A DNA stretch of 64,000 bases from Lysinibacillus sphaericus (lineage in GTDB: Bacteria; Bacillota; Bacilli; Bacillales_A; Planococcaceae): positions 1,744,001-1,808,000 of the forward strand of contig NZ_CP019980.1 of NCBI RefSeq assembly GCF_002982115.1, written 5' to 3'. Position 1 is the stretch's first letter. Each line of letters begins with the position of its first letter. This document shows positions 55,420 to 64,000 of the stretch, piece after piece. The notes under the pieces are model-generated. The model was not told where the DNA came from, did no database searches, and was given only the letters and a program-made list of their open reading frames with translations. A program made the position numbers and the translations under genes.

Positions 55420-55884
55420 ATGAAAAAAGAATTGCTGATCCGCATATTAGGTGGATACGTCATTGGTGTTATGATTGGACAATTTGTACAGCTTTGTTTA
55501 TCTATCGGCTTGGGACAAGGAAGGTATATATTCGTTTTACCTGAATTTCGGGCGTTATTTGAAAGTGAGCTAGCAGCTGTTGTTACACAAATGTTGTTAA
55601 CAGGTTTGATTGGTATTGTTTTTGCCTTGGCTGCATTAATCTTTGATATGGCGAAATGGGGGATGTTGAAACAATATACAGTACATTTTTTTATAACGGC
55701 ACTAGTATGGATTCCGGTTGTTTTGATATTGTGGACCCCTAAAACGATGATAAATATCGTTTCTTTAATAGCGAGTTTTTTGGGTACTTATGTTGTGACT
55801 TGGCTTTTGCAATATAACTTATCAAAACGCGATATTGAAAAAATTAATGGAGTACTTTTAAGAGGTGAGTATATTGACAATTGA
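55420..55884 (+). CDS. DUF3021 membrane protein
   Basis: A 154-residue protein with four membrane segments, the DUF3021 layout. In this gene pair it is believed to hold the LytTR regulator in check at the membrane. The ATG at 55420 has GAGGTG; the end overlaps the next gene by 11 bases. Confidence 0.8.
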   Translation: MKKELLIRILGGYVIGVMIGQFVQLCLSIGLGQGRYIFVLPEFRALFESELAAVVTQMLLTGLIGIVFALAALIFDMAKWGMLKQYTVHFFITALVWIPVVLILWTPKTMINIVSLIASFLGTYVVTWLLQYNLSKRDIEKINGVLLRGEYIDN

Positions 55885-56593
55885 AATTAAAGCACTATCA
55901 AAACATTATAAGAATCAAGTGGTAGTTGACCAGTTGACCTTAAGCGTTAAAAAGGGAGAACTATTCGCACTACTCGGTCAAAATGCCGCAGGAAAGACCA
56001 CTACGATTAAAATGCTTTGTGGTCTTTTAACACCAACGAGTGGAGATGCTATTTTGGAAGGAGAGAGTATTATTTTCAGTCAAACGGCTGTAAAGAAAAT
56101 CATTAATATTTCTCCTCAAGAAACGGCTGTTGCTCCCAATTTAACTGTGCAGGAAAATTTGCTGTTAATGGGCCAAATTTACGGAGATTCAAAGCAAATA
56201 GCACAACAGCATGCAGTCTCTCAAATGGATTTATTTGGTTTGACGTCGGTGAAGGAGAAAAGGGCAAAAGTGCTATCAGGCGGTTATTTGCGCAGATTAA
56301 GTGTAGCGATGGCCATGATGTCGAAACCGCAAATACTTTTTCTTGATGAACCAACATTAGGTATGGATGTGCGAGCACGCCGTGATTTATGGAGAATTTT
56401 ATTGCAAATAAAAGGTGATGTAACGATTGTTGTAACTACTCATTATTTAGAGGAAATAGAAATGTTAGCTGATCGTGTTGGTATTATGAATCAAGGGAGA
56501 TTATGTGCTCTTGGTACAGTACAGCAATTAATAGATGAAACGGGAAAACCAACATTAACAGAAGTATTTTTAGAGTTAACAAAGGAGGTATAA
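55874..56593 (+). CDS. ABC transporter ATP-binding protein
   Basis: A 239-residue ATPase with Walker A GQNAAGKTTT, a Q loop in SPQE, signature LSGGYLRR, Walker B ILFLDEPTLGMD and the switch His in VTTHYLEE. The signature carries Y-L in place of the common Q-Q, which is unusual but occurs. I chose the TTG at 55874, six bases after AGAGGTG. With the next gene it forms an ABC-2 type exporter, regulated by the LytTR pair. Confidence 0.9.
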   Translation: MTIEIKALSKHYKNQVVVDQLTLSVKKGELFALLGQNAAGKTTTIKMLCGLLTPTSGDAILEGESIIFSQTAVKKIINISPQETAVAPNLTVQENLLLMGQIYGDSKQIAQQHAVSQMDLFGLTSVKEKRAKVLSGGYLRRLSVAMAMMSKPQILFLDEPTLGMDVRARRDLWRILLQIKGDVTIVVTTHYLEEIEMLADRVGIMNQGRLCALGTVQQLIDETGKPTLTEVFLELTKEV

Positions 56594-56595
56594 CA

Positions 56596-57327
56596 TTGAA
56601 AGCGATTGTATTTGCAACAAGAAATCATAAAGAAATTATACGAGATCCATTAACGCTACTTTTCGGTATTGGCTTACCAATAGTACTGATGGGATTATTT
56701 TCTGTCATGCAAAAAAATATCCCGTTTGGGTTATATGAAATCAACAATCTAACGCCAGGCGTAATTGTTTTTAGTTTTTCATTCCTCACACTTTTCTCGG
56801 GTATGTTACTCGGGAGAGATAAAAGTACCTCATTTTTAATGCGTATCTTTGCTTCTCCGATGGTCGCAGTGGATTATATTGTCGGGTATGTTTTACCTTT
56901 ATTGCCGATTGCCATTTTACAAATTGTTTTCTGTTTATTAACAGCAGGGTTTCTAGGTTTAACATTGGATTTCTATACGTTACTGTTAGTAGTCGTGCTA
57001 CTTATTATTTCCTTACTATATATTGGAATTGGGTTGCTACTAGGGACATTATTTACAGATAAACAAGTTGGTGGCTTATTCGCAATATTTGTAAACATTG
57101 CTACTTGGTTAAGTGGTACATGGTTTGAGCTAGATATGATTGGAGGTACAGTGCAAAAGATAGCGAACTTCCTTCCATTTGCTTATGCGGTGGATGCTGC
57201 ACGAGATGTGCTAAATGGACATTATGAAGATGCCATCCTACCCCTATCTGTTGTCATTGTTTATACGTTCTTCACGTTTATTATTGTCAATTTAGCGTTT
57301 AAGCAAAAAATGCGAGCGCATTTTTAA
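56596..57327 (+). CDS. ABC-2 type transporter permease
   Basis: A 243-residue protein with six membrane segments, starting at TTG behind AAAGGAGGT two bases after the ATPase gene. It has the ABC-2 layout with a long first cytoplasmic-to-outer loop. Substrate unknown; drugs, peptides or sodium are typical for relatives. Confidence 0.88.
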   Translation: MKAIVFATRNHKEIIRDPLTLLFGIGLPIVLMGLFSVMQKNIPFGLYEINNLTPGVIVFSFSFLTLFSGMLLGRDKSTSFLMRIFASPMVAVDYIVGYVLPLLPIAILQIVFCLLTAGFLGLTLDFYTLLLVVVLLIISLLYIGIGLLLGTLFTDKQVGGLFAIFVNIATWLSGTWFELDMIGGTVQKIANFLPFAYAVDAARDVLNGHYEDAILPLSVVIVYTFFTFIIVNLAFKQKMRAHF

Positions 57328-57391
57328 TTAAATTTTAAAGTAGGGATTTTGGAAGACAGCTCGAATGTTTATATAGAAAGGGGGAGAGAGT

Positions 57392-58300
57392 ATGTCATGT
57401 TTACCAATTATTGTAGCACCAATGTTTTTAATTTCGAATCCAGCGATGGTCATCGAGGCAAGTCGGGCAGGGGCTATTGGTTCGTTTCCACTATTAAATG
57501 CAAGACCCGTTTCAACTTGCGCAGACTGGCTTCAAGAGATTAAAGAGGCGTTGCCAACAGAGCCATGGGCCGTCAATTTTATATGTCATCCAGTAGCGAA
57601 TGCACGTTTTGAAGAAGATTTACAATTAATTGAAAAATATGAGCCACCTATTGTCATTACATCGCTTGGCAACCCGAAGCGTGTGATTGATATCGTGCAT
57701 CGTTATGGGGGAAAGGTCTATGCGGATGTGGCCAATGTCAAGCATGCTGAGAAATCGGCAGCCACGGGTGTAGATGGGTTAATTCTTGTGAGTGCAGGAG
57801 CTGGTGGACATGGTGGGCAACTGAATCCATTCGGCTTTGTCGCTGCAGTCAAAAAATTCTTTAATGGCACCATTATTTTGTCAGGCGCTATATCAAGTGG
57901 TGCAGATGTATTGGCAACGCAAATTATTGGAGCGGACTATGCTTATTTAGGCACTCGCTTTATTGCTTGTCATGAAGGAGATGCACCAGAGGCTTATAAA
58001 AACATGGTTATCGAAAGTACAACAGATGATGTTTTGTATACAGATGCCTTTAGTGGCGTGCCTGTCAATGTGCTAATTCCATCCTTAATAAAAGAAGGAA
58101 TTGACCCGTCGACATTAACGCCAAAAGAGGCTATTGATTTAACACACCTTGTAAATGTGAAGGCTTGGCGTGATATTTGGTCGGCAGGACATGGTGTCAC
58201 AACGATTGAAAAACGTGAGTCTGTGCGTGAAATTATTATGTCATTACATGAGGAATATGAAAGCGCAAAGCAACGATTGAATGTGGTACAGTCTTTGTAA
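57392..58300 (+). CDS. nitronate monooxygenase (NMO/2-nitropropane dioxygenase family)
   Basis: A 302-residue FMN-dependent TIM-barrel protein. It shows VAPMFLISNP at the start, AGAGGHGGQLNPF near 150 with the flavin/substrate His, SGAISSGADVLA, and IGADYAYLGTRF. It would oxidise alkyl nitronates or a related substrate. It is a class distinct from the second copy at 62261. The ATG at 57392 has GGGGGAGAG. Confidence 0.88.
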   Translation: MSCLPIIVAPMFLISNPAMVIEASRAGAIGSFPLLNARPVSTCADWLQEIKEALPTEPWAVNFICHPVANARFEEDLQLIEKYEPPIVITSLGNPKRVIDIVHRYGGKVYADVANVKHAEKSAATGVDGLILVSAGAGGHGGQLNPFGFVAAVKKFFNGTIILSGAISSGADVLATQIIGADYAYLGTRFIACHEGDAPEAYKNMVIESTTDDVLYTDAFSGVPVNVLIPSLIKEGIDPSTLTPKEAIDLTHLVNVKAWRDIWSAGHGVTTIEKRESVREIIMSLHEEYESAKQRLNVVQSL

Positions 58301-58336
58301 TCGCTGGAGGAGTGCCCTTTTAAGATATTAGGAAAA

Positions 58337-58379
58337 ACAAAACGCACAATGCTGTTTAACCAACAATTGTGCGTTTTTG
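58337..58379. terminator. bidirectional terminator between convergent genes
   Basis: AAAACGCACAAT pairs with ATTGTGCGTTTT; it serves the monooxygenase gene on the plus strand and yqhQ on the minus strand. Confidence 0.85.
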
Positions 58380-58403
58380 TATTGTCTTAGTTATGGAACT
58401 TTA

Positions 58404-59339
58404 TTAATCGTGATTTAATGTTGCAGCGATTTCAGGTTGTTGTTCAACTCGACGTAGCATATTAAATGAGGCAATCGCAACTTCGACCTGTTCGTCCATC
58501 GGCTCTCTTGTTGTCAGTAGTTGTAACCATAGACCCGGATAGCCTAAATAGCGTAACAAAGGAATATTGCGGCATGCATTTGTTGCTTGTAGTACTTCAA
58601 ATGATACCCCTAATACAACAGGAATTAATAAAATACGGTCTACAATTCGTAACCACAGCGGGTCTGTAGGTACGAAGAAATATAAAAACATACCAACGAA
58701 CACAGTGAATAGCATAAAGCTACTACCGCATCGATAATGTAAACGAGATTGTGCTTGCACATTTTCCACAGTAATATCCATACCAGCTTCATAGCAATTA
58801 ATGACCTTATGCTCGGCACCATGATATTGGAAAACGCGTTTAATAATTGGTGTTAAAGAAATAAAATATAGATAGGTAAGCAGTAGAAGAAGCTTAATGC
58901 CACTTTCGAGTAGCACTTGACCGACTTTCCCTTCTATCCATGGTGAGAATAAATCCGCAATAAACACTGGAATTAATGTAAATGCAAATTTACCGAATAG
59001 GAAAGAAAGAATCCCGACAACGGCTACGCCTAAAATCATTTGTAATTTTGAGCCGCTTTCTTCTACATTTTCGACTTCTTCGCCAGGTGTAACGTCATAA
59101 CGGTCCCCTGAAAATTGCATATGACGTGAACCTAAACCTGCTGATTCAATAAGTGCAACAACCCCACGTACAAATGGAATTTTTTTAAGCTTTTGCAGGA
59201 TTGGTTTTTGGACTTTTTTATAATGATAGTAATCAATGGAATCATCGTTACGGCGAATGGCAGTAATCGTATGTTCCTTCCCTCCGAACATCACACCCTC
59301 TAATTGTGCTTGTCCCCCGTATACAGGTGAATTGCTCAA
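58404..59339 (-). CDS. yqhQ: DUF1385 membrane protein YqhQ
   Basis: A 311-residue protein of the DUF1385 family: PVYGGQAQLEGVMFGG at the start, then FQYHGAEHKVINCYEAG near 195 and HYRCGSSFMLF, and about four membrane segments. Function unknown but widely kept in Firmicutes. I chose the TTG at 59339 with AGAGAGTGGTG upstream; the frame is open to an ATG at 59378 that has no such site. Divergent from yqhR. Confidence 0.88.
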   Translation of the reverse strand: MSNSPVYGGQAQLEGVMFGGKEHTITAIRRNDDSIDYYHYKKVQKPILQKLKKIPFVRGVVALIESAGLGSRHMQFSGDRYDVTPGEEVENVEESGSKLQMILGVAVVGILSFLFGKFAFTLIPVFIADLFSPWIEGKVGQVLLESGIKLLLLLTYLYFISLTPIIKRVFQYHGAEHKVINCYEAGMDITVENVQAQSRLHYRCGSSFMLFTVFVGMFLYFFVPTDPLWLRIVDRILLIPVVLGVSFEVLQATNACRNIPLLRYLGYPGLWLQLLTTREPMDEQVEVAIASFNMLRRVEQQPEIAATLNHD

Positions 59340-59552
59340 GGCTAACACCACTCTCTTTATATATTTCAACTGTACCATTGTACTAAATTTAGCGAAAAAC
59401 CTCTAGAGGTACGCATAGTAAATTTTCTTTATGGCTACACTTATCGTATAATTTTGCTTTTTTAGGAAGAGCGCTTATGTATTTCATTGCCATTGGCTAA
59501 AGACAGGACGTGTAAGCAATGTGCACGCTGCTTATTTATAGGAGGGGTAGCT

Positions 59553-59978
59553 TTGAAAGTAGGACTAATAACCGCTGCTGTTAATGCGATCGTGTTAGCA
59601 TTATGTTTAAAAGGGCTTCATTTTTTTCATTTTATTCGTTGGAATCCAATAGGCTTCTATAAAAAATGGGAGTTGTTTGAAGATAGTTCTAAATTATTTC
59701 ATTGGAGTTTTTTAACGTTAGCACTGTTTTTAGTCGGATTCTTTTTATATATGACGTTACGATATGTTCATATTATACCTGCAATCTTGACTTCATTTTT
59801 ACTCGGACTTTTGGTAACAATCACATTGGAGTGGTTTGTTTTGGATTTACCGTTACAATCCTCATCTTTTAAAAAATTATCCATCCCTTTTATGGTCGTA
59901 GTGATTTGCCTTTTGCGCTTTTTACTTGAAACAGCTAATTTTCATTACAAAGAGCATACAGCACAAAAAGGAAATTAG
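59553..59978 (+). CDS. yqhR: membrane protein YqhR
   Basis: A 141-residue protein with four membrane segments. I chose the TTG at 59553 because TAGGAGGGG precedes it; the longer frame from 59487 lacks a site. The name rests on membrane layout and place between yqhQ and aroQ. Function unknown. Confidence 0.8.
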   Translation: MKVGLITAAVNAIVLALCLKGLHFFHFIRWNPIGFYKKWELFEDSSKLFHWSFLTLALFLVGFFLYMTLRYVHIIPAILTSFLLGLLVTITLEWFVLDLPLQSSSFKKLSIPFMVVVICLLRFLLETANFHYKEHTAQKGN

Positions 59979-60040
59979 TTGCTGTATGCAATTGGTATGA
60001 TAAAATAAAAAACAAGTACATAGAAAGAGGCGAATACTGC

Positions 60041-60475
60041 GTGAAGTTATTATGTTTGAATGGACCAAACTTAAATCGACTGGGAAAGCGTGAGCCACAT
60101 ATTTATGGCCATGAAACACTAGACGATGTCAAAAATAATGTTCAAAATCTTGCGGCTTCTCTTGGTGCTACAGTCGAGTTTCGTCAATCGAATCACGAGG
60201 GTGTTCTTGTGGATTGGGTGCACGAGGCGGAAGATGAAAAGTATGATGGGATTATCTTTAATCCAGGTGCGTATACCCATACAAGTGTAGCATTACATGA
60301 TGCAATTGCAGGAGTGACCGTACCGGTTATTGAAGTACATATTTCCAATATCCACAAACGTGAGGCATTTCGCCACCATTCTTATCTTGCCCCAGCCTGT
60401 CTAGGTCAAATTAGTGGACTTGGTACAAAAGGCTATGAACTAGCACTACGCACTTTTATTGAGAGGGAGAAATAA
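60041..60475 (+). CDS. aroQ: type II 3-dehydroquinate dehydratase
   Basis: A 144-residue enzyme of the shikimate pathway that dehydrates 3-dehydroquinate. The lid has Arg17 and catalytic Tyr22 (GKREPHIYG), and [13 protein letters not shown], His100 in EVHISN and Arg107 are the substrate-binding residues. It starts at GTG after AAAGAGGCG and is two bases before the next gene, so the two are cotranscribed. Confidence 0.95.
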   Translation: MKLLCLNGPNLNRLGKREPHIYGHETLDDVKNNVQNLAASLGATVEFRQSNHEGVLVDWVHEAEDEKYDGIIFNPGAYTHTSVALHDAIAGVTVPVIEVHISNIHKREAFRHHSYLAPACLGQISGLGTKGYELALRTFIEREK

Positions 60476-60477
60476 TT

Positions 60478-61539
60478 ATGTTGAAATTACAAAAGCTTCG
60501 TAAAATACTTCAAGAACAAAACATCGATGGCATTTTAATTACGAACGAGTATAACCGCCGCTATATGACAGGTTTTACTGGTACGGCTGGCGTAGCGATT
60601 GTGTCCCAAAATGATGCTGTGTTTATTACAGACTTCCGCTATACAGAGCAAGCAACTGCACAAATTAAGGATTACCGAATTGTGCAACATGAAGCAACAC
60701 TCCTAGAAGAAATTGCAACACAAGTTAAAGCGATGGGTATTAAATTATTGGGCTTTGAGAAAGATTCTGTCAGCTATGGTACATATGAGTTGTATAAAAA
60801 TGTAATTCAAGCTGATTTAGTGCCCGTTTCTGGATTAATTGAAAAAATTCGCTTGATTAAGACTGCACAAGAGATTAATATTATTAAGGTTGCGTGTGAA
60901 ATTGCTGACCACGCATTTACACATATTTTAGACTACATCAAGCCAGGTAAAACAGAGCTTGACGTTTCGAATGAATTAGAATTTTTCATGCGACAACAAG
61001 GAGCAACACAGTCCTCTTTTGATACAATTGTAGCGTCTGGTCTTCGCTCGGCACTACCACATGGTGTTGCAACAAATAAAGTTATTGAAAAAGGCGACTT
61101 TGTCACACTTGATTTTGGTGCGCTATACAATGGCTATATTTCGGATATAACACGTACGGTGGCAGTTGGTGAGCCATCTGAAAAATTAGTAGAAATGTAC
61201 AATACAGTCCTTGCGTCACAACTTTTAGCACTTGAAAAAGTTGGTCCTGGCTTAACAGGTATTCAAGCAGATGCCATTGCACGTGACTATTTAACAGAAA
61301 AAGGCTATGGTGAGGCATTTGGTCATTCATTAGGGCATGGGATTGGTCTTGAAGTACATGAAGGCCCTGGCCTATCGAAACGATCAAATACGGTTTTAGA
61401 GCCGGGAATGGCCGTGACGATTGAACCAGGTGTTTATGTACCGGGAGTCGGTGGAGTTCGTATCGAAGACGATATTTTGATCACTGAATCAGGTAATGAA
61501 CTACTAACACATTCGACAAAAGAACTTATTATCTTATAA
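60478..61539 (+). CDS. yqhT: M24-family Xaa-Pro aminopeptidase YqhT
   Basis: A 353-residue metallopeptidase. The N-terminal creatinase-like domain covers 1-125; the pita-bread domain follows. Metal ligands are seen in [17 protein letters not shown] (two Asp), [15 protein letters not shown] (His), TIEPGVY (Glu) and GGVRIEDD (Glu). It removes a residue before proline. It lies between aroQ and efp, the standard order. Confidence 0.94.
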   Translation: MLKLQKLRKILQEQNIDGILITNEYNRRYMTGFTGTAGVAIVSQNDAVFITDFRYTEQATAQIKDYRIVQHEATLLEEIATQVKAMGIKLLGFEKDSVSYGTYELYKNVIQADLVPVSGLIEKIRLIKTAQEINIIKVACEIADHAFTHILDYIKPGKTELDVSNELEFFMRQQGATQSSFDTIVASGLRSALPHGVATNKVIEKGDFVTLDFGALYNGYISDITRTVAVGEPSEKLVEMYNTVLASQLLALEKVGPGLTGIQADAIARDYLTEKGYGEAFGHSLGHGIGLEVHEGPGLSKRSNTVLEPGMAVTIEPGVYVPGVGGVRIEDDILITESGNELLTHSTKELIIL

Positions 61540-61556
61540 ACAATGGAGGAACACAA

Positions 61557-62114
61557 ATGATTTCAGTAAACGATTTCCGTACAGGTCTAACAATTATTGT
61601 TGATGGCCAATTATATCGCGTGTTAGATTTCCAACACGTTAAACCAGGTAAAGGTGCTGCATTCGTACGTTCTAAATTACGTAACCTTCGTAACGGTTCT
61701 GTGAATGAAAAAACATTCCGTGCTGGTGAAAAAGTAGAGAAAGCACAAATTGATAATCGTAAAATGCAATATTTATATGCTCAAGGTGATGAGCATGTAT
61801 TTATGGATTTAGAGTCATATGAGCAAACTGAACTTGCTTCAGCTGCCATTGAATATGAATTGAAATTCCTAAAAGAAAATATGGAAGTACACATTCAATC
61901 TTACCAAGGTGAAATGCTAGGTGTAGAATTACCAAACACGGTTGAATTAGAAGTAACTGAAACAGAACCAGGTATTAAAGGTGATACTGCTTCAGGCGGT
62001 ACAAAACCTGCTACACTTGAAACTGGTCTTATCGTGCAAGTTCCATTCTTCGTGAACCAAGGTGACAAGTTAGTGATTAACACTACTGAAGCATCTTACG
62101 TATCACGTGCATAA
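61557..62114 (+). CDS. efp: translation elongation factor P
   Basis: A 185-residue protein of three beta domains that relieves ribosome stalling at proline runs. Lys32 at the loop tip (KPGKGAAF) is the residue modified in Bacillus relatives. The end motif [12 protein letters not shown] is typical. It starts behind ATGGAGGAA, 17 bases after yqhT. Confidence 0.96.
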   Translation: MISVNDFRTGLTIIVDGQLYRVLDFQHVKPGKGAAFVRSKLRNLRNGSVNEKTFRAGEKVEKAQIDNRKMQYLYAQGDEHVFMDLESYEQTELASAAIEYELKFLKENMEVHIQSYQGEMLGVELPNTVELEVTETEPGIKGDTASGGTKPATLETGLIVQVPFFVNQGDKLVINTTEASYVSRA

Positions 62115-62126
62115 GTAATATTTTGT

Positions 62127-62163
62127 AAACCTACTCTTTCAAAAGGGTAGGTTTTTACTTTTT
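62127..62163 (+). terminator. intrinsic terminator of the aroQ-yqhT-efp operon
   Basis: AAACCTACTCTTT pairs with AAAGGGTAGGTTT with one mismatch, followed by TTACTTTTTT. Confidence 0.85.
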
Positions 62164-62260
62164 TTTAATACATATATCGAGTAAAGTACAAAAATATGTA
62201 AAAATAGAAGGAGGTCGGAAAGAGAAATAAGGTTTACAATAAAAGTAAGGAGTGAATGCA

Positions 62261-63262
62261 ATGTTAAAAAAATTTGAAATGCACTATCCAATTATTCAAG
62301 CACCGATGGCGGGGGTTACTACACCAAAATTTGTTGCTGCCTGTGCGGAAGTTGGGATACTAGGCTCAATTGGAGCGGGCTATTTAGATGGTGAGCAGAC
62401 AAGGAATTTTATTCAGGAAGTAAAAAAGCTTACGCAAAAGCCATTTGCCGTAAATTTATTTGTGCAAGAAGAGCCACGCATTGATATAGATGTTCTCCAA
62501 AAAGCACGTATGGCGCTACAGCCTTACTATGATGAGCTCGGATTATCACCAGTGCAAAGTGTGATGTCAAACGAAGTTTTTGAGGGGCAATTGCAAGCAG
62601 TTCTGGATGAGCAAGTAGCTGTGTGCTCGTTTACATTTGGTATACCATCTCCAGAAGTTATTCAACGTTTAAAGGATAAAAATATTTATGTGATCGGGAC
62701 AGCTACTACGCTAGAAGAAGCCATTCAAGTTGAGCAGTCAGGTATGGATGCGGTTGTTTTACAAGGTGGTGAGGCAGGAGGGCATCGTGGCTCATTTACG
62801 AACCCCATGCAATTAATTGCCCGTGAAGATTTACTGCAACATGTAGTAGGCAACATAACAATCCCAATTATTGTTGCAGGGGGCATTGTTTCTCATGAAG
62901 ATGTGCAGCGCGCACTAGCGGGTGGTGCACAGGCGGTACAAATAGGTACTGCATTATTAGTAGCTGATGAATGTGAAATATCACCATTGTATAAAAAGGC
63001 TATCTTGCAGTCGAAGCCACAACAGACGACGATTACGTATGCTTTTACTGGTAAAGCAGCGCGTGGCTTAACCAATCATTTTACAGAACATATGAAGGAT
63101 GCTATTGTAGCACCGTATCCATTGCAACATCATTTAACCTCCACTATTCGTAAGGAAAGTGCAGCACAAGGCAATCCACAATATTTATCGATGTGGATGG
63201 GGGAAAACAGTCACTTAGTGCAACCCGGTACAGTGAAAAGTATTATTGAAAAATTAGTATAG
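62261..63262 (+). CDS. nitronate monooxygenase, class I
   Basis: A 333-residue FMN-dependent TIM-barrel protein with YPIIQAPMAGVTTP at the start, VLQGGEAGGHRGSF near 170 and VAGGI...ALAGGAQAVQIGTA. It is similar to Bacillus YrpB-type enzymes; enoyl-ACP reductase FabK is a close relative but less likely. I chose the ATG at 62261 behind AAGGAGTG. It fills the place where yqhV, spoIIIAA and spoIIIAB lie in Bacillus subtilis. Confidence 0.88.
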   Translation: MLKKFEMHYPIIQAPMAGVTTPKFVAACAEVGILGSIGAGYLDGEQTRNFIQEVKKLTQKPFAVNLFVQEEPRIDIDVLQKARMALQPYYDELGLSPVQSVMSNEVFEGQLQAVLDEQVAVCSFTFGIPSPEVIQRLKDKNIYVIGTATTLEEAIQVEQSGMDAVVLQGGEAGGHRGSFTNPMQLIAREDLLQHVVGNITIPIIVAGGIVSHEDVQRALAGGAQAVQIGTALLVADECEISPLYKKAILQSKPQQTTITYAFTGKAARGLTNHFTEHMKDAIVAPYPLQHHLTSTIRKESAAQGNPQYLSMWMGENSHLVQPGTVKSIIEKLV

Positions 63263-63320
63263 GTGCCAGTCACTCAAACAATTCTAAATTGTTTGAGTGA
63301 CTGGCACTGTTCTTTTTTTT
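63263..63320. terminator. 21-base perfect inverted repeat ending in a T run
   Basis: Arms of 21 bases beginning GTGCCAGTCACTC enclose a three-base loop (63284-63286), then TGTTC and nine Ts. It should act as a terminator for the monooxygenase gene. The perfect, long arms with this GTGCCAGTCAC end resemble palindromic elements repeated in Bacillaceae genomes. Confidence 0.8.
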
Positions 63321-63361
63321 TGGAGTGCGACATATATTGCTGTACACGAGGGGGCGTATGA

Positions 63362-63571
63362 ATGGAATTACAAGACGTATTAAGAGTCGCTGGAGTGGGA
63401 CTAGTAGTAGCGCTTCTTCATGTTTTCTTTGATCAAACAGGGAAGAAAGAATTTTCATTTTTCTTATTTTTTATTGCCTACTTATATATGACAGCAGAAT
63501 TGCTCCGATTTTTACGTCTATTTTTCACTGAAATTTTAACATTCTTCCAGTGGTTAACCTCATCTGGGTAA
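63362..63571 (+). CDS. spoIIIAC: stage III sporulation protein AC
   Basis: A 69-residue membrane protein with two segments and the family start VLRVAGVGLVVALLHVFFDQ followed by GKKEF. It is part of the SpoIIIA-SpoIIQ channel between mother cell and forespore. GAGGGGG lies seven bases before the ATG. It is the first spoIIIA gene here; AA and AB are absent upstream. Confidence 0.9.
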   Translation: MELQDVLRVAGVGLVVALLHVFFDQTGKKEFSFFLFFIAYLYMTAELLRFLRLFFTEILTFFQWLTSSG

Positions 63572-63575
63572 GTAA

Positions 63576-63953
63576 ATGGAAATTGTCATTGTTGCTGTTG
63601 TCATGCTGCTTTTATTGTTGCTTATAAAAGAAGTCATACAGCCACTCCACGCGCTAATTAGTGTAATGTTTTCTTTTTTGCTGTTCAGTTTTTTGTTTAC
63701 GACACTCCTATTGCCTTTCGTCAAACAAATTCTCGATATGCTTTCATTTTTGCCTTATGCAAAAGCCATTGTAATGAGTGCTAGTCTTTTTTATGTAGGG
63801 CAATGGGTGTCGATGTTATTAGTGGAGCATAGCTATAAAGTTTTAGGTAGTATCGTTTTCGATGCAGTTAAAATTGTTATTTTACTGTATTGGTTTAAAG
63901 AATTTGTGGTTGTTTTACAGGGGGTGTCATCTATTTTACAAAGGTTAAACTAA
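63576..63953 (+). CDS. spoIIIAD: stage III sporulation protein AD
   Basis: A 125-residue membrane protein with four segments, starting IVIVAVVMLLLLLLIK, and a conserved KAIVMSASLFYVGQW-type middle. It partners SpoIIIAC in the same channel. It starts four bases after spoIIIAC. Confidence 0.88.
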   Translation: MEIVIVAVVMLLLLLLIKEVIQPLHALISVMFSFLLFSFLFTTLLLPFVKQILDMLSFLPYAKAIVMSASLFYVGQWVSMLLVEHSYKVLGSIVFDAVKIVILLYWFKEFVVVLQGVSSILQRLN

Positions 63954-63965
63954 GGGGCGAAGCCA

Positions 63966-64000
63966 GTGCAGGAGCAACTACTTTCGTTTTTCATCGATCC
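63966..64000 (+). CDS. spoIIIAE: start of spoIIIAE (cut by window end)
   Basis: A GTG behind AAGGGGCG opens a frame reading VQEQLLSFFID up to the edge, 12 bases after spoIIIAD. The name rests on gene order. Confidence 0.55.
   Translation, partial: MQEQLLSFFID

Overview
The window is from a low-GC Gram-positive, spore-forming member of the Bacillales, most like Lysinibacillus. The right-hand 20 kb follows the Bacillus yqhL-yqhM...yqhQ-yqhR-aroQ-yqhT-efp...spoIIIA gene order. Codon use is AT-rich and TTG/GTG starts with strong purine-rich ribosome binding sites are common. The species is an inference from gene order and protein character.

Left part, 1-12.1 kb: one strand carries a polymorphic-toxin delivery cluster. 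It encodes the end of an Hsp70/actin-like ATPase-type protein, an unknown protein, a DcrB(DUF1795)-like protein, a stand-alone VgrG/gpD-gpV-like spike protein, a pentapeptide-repeat protein, a small unknown protein, a DUF4280 PAAR-like protein, and a 1841-residue protein. The last joins a VgrG-like spike, a hydrophobic Gly/Ala-rich segment, DUF6531, an RHS/YD-repeat shell and an AHH-type nuclease tip. A contractile-injection-type spike fused to an RHS toxin, with a likely Eag-like chaperone and a PAAR-like tip, is unusual for a Gram-positive.

Middle, 12.1-37.6 kb: a graveyard and store of RHS C-terminal cassettes. One nearly intact orphan cassette (13957-15990) and at least ten decayed RHS/toxin pieces alternate with about twenty small AT-rich genes. 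Most of these are probable immunity genes: Imm11-like, SMI1/KNR4-like, ankyrin-SUFU, LRR, DUF1963 and DUF5713-like. Several families occur two to six times. The layout fits repeated replacement of the toxin tip of the single full-length gene, with old immunity genes kept.

Next, 37.6-46.5 kb: a small membrane protein, a dispersed GC-richer intergenic repeat, an unknown minus-strand gene, a 950-residue secreted helical-repeat protein, glutaminase (glsA), an amino-acid permease behind a glycine riboswitch with its own terminator, and a TPR protein.

Right part, 46.5-64 kb: housekeeping genes. yqhL and lipM are divergent. A class II ribonucleotide reductase gene (nrdJ) has NrdR boxes upstream and is split by a group I intron carrying a LAGLIDADG endonuclease. 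Then come an autoregulated ECF sigma factor with an LCP-domain anti-sigma partner, a LytTR-DUF3021-ABC transporter operon, a nitronate monooxygenase, yqhQ, yqhR, aroQ, a Xaa-Pro peptidase, efp, a second nitronate monooxygenase, and spoIIIAC, spoIIIAD and the first codons of spoIIIAE. spoIIIAA and spoIIIAB are not in their expected place before spoIIIAC. No tRNA, rRNA, CRISPR array or transposase gene was recognised.
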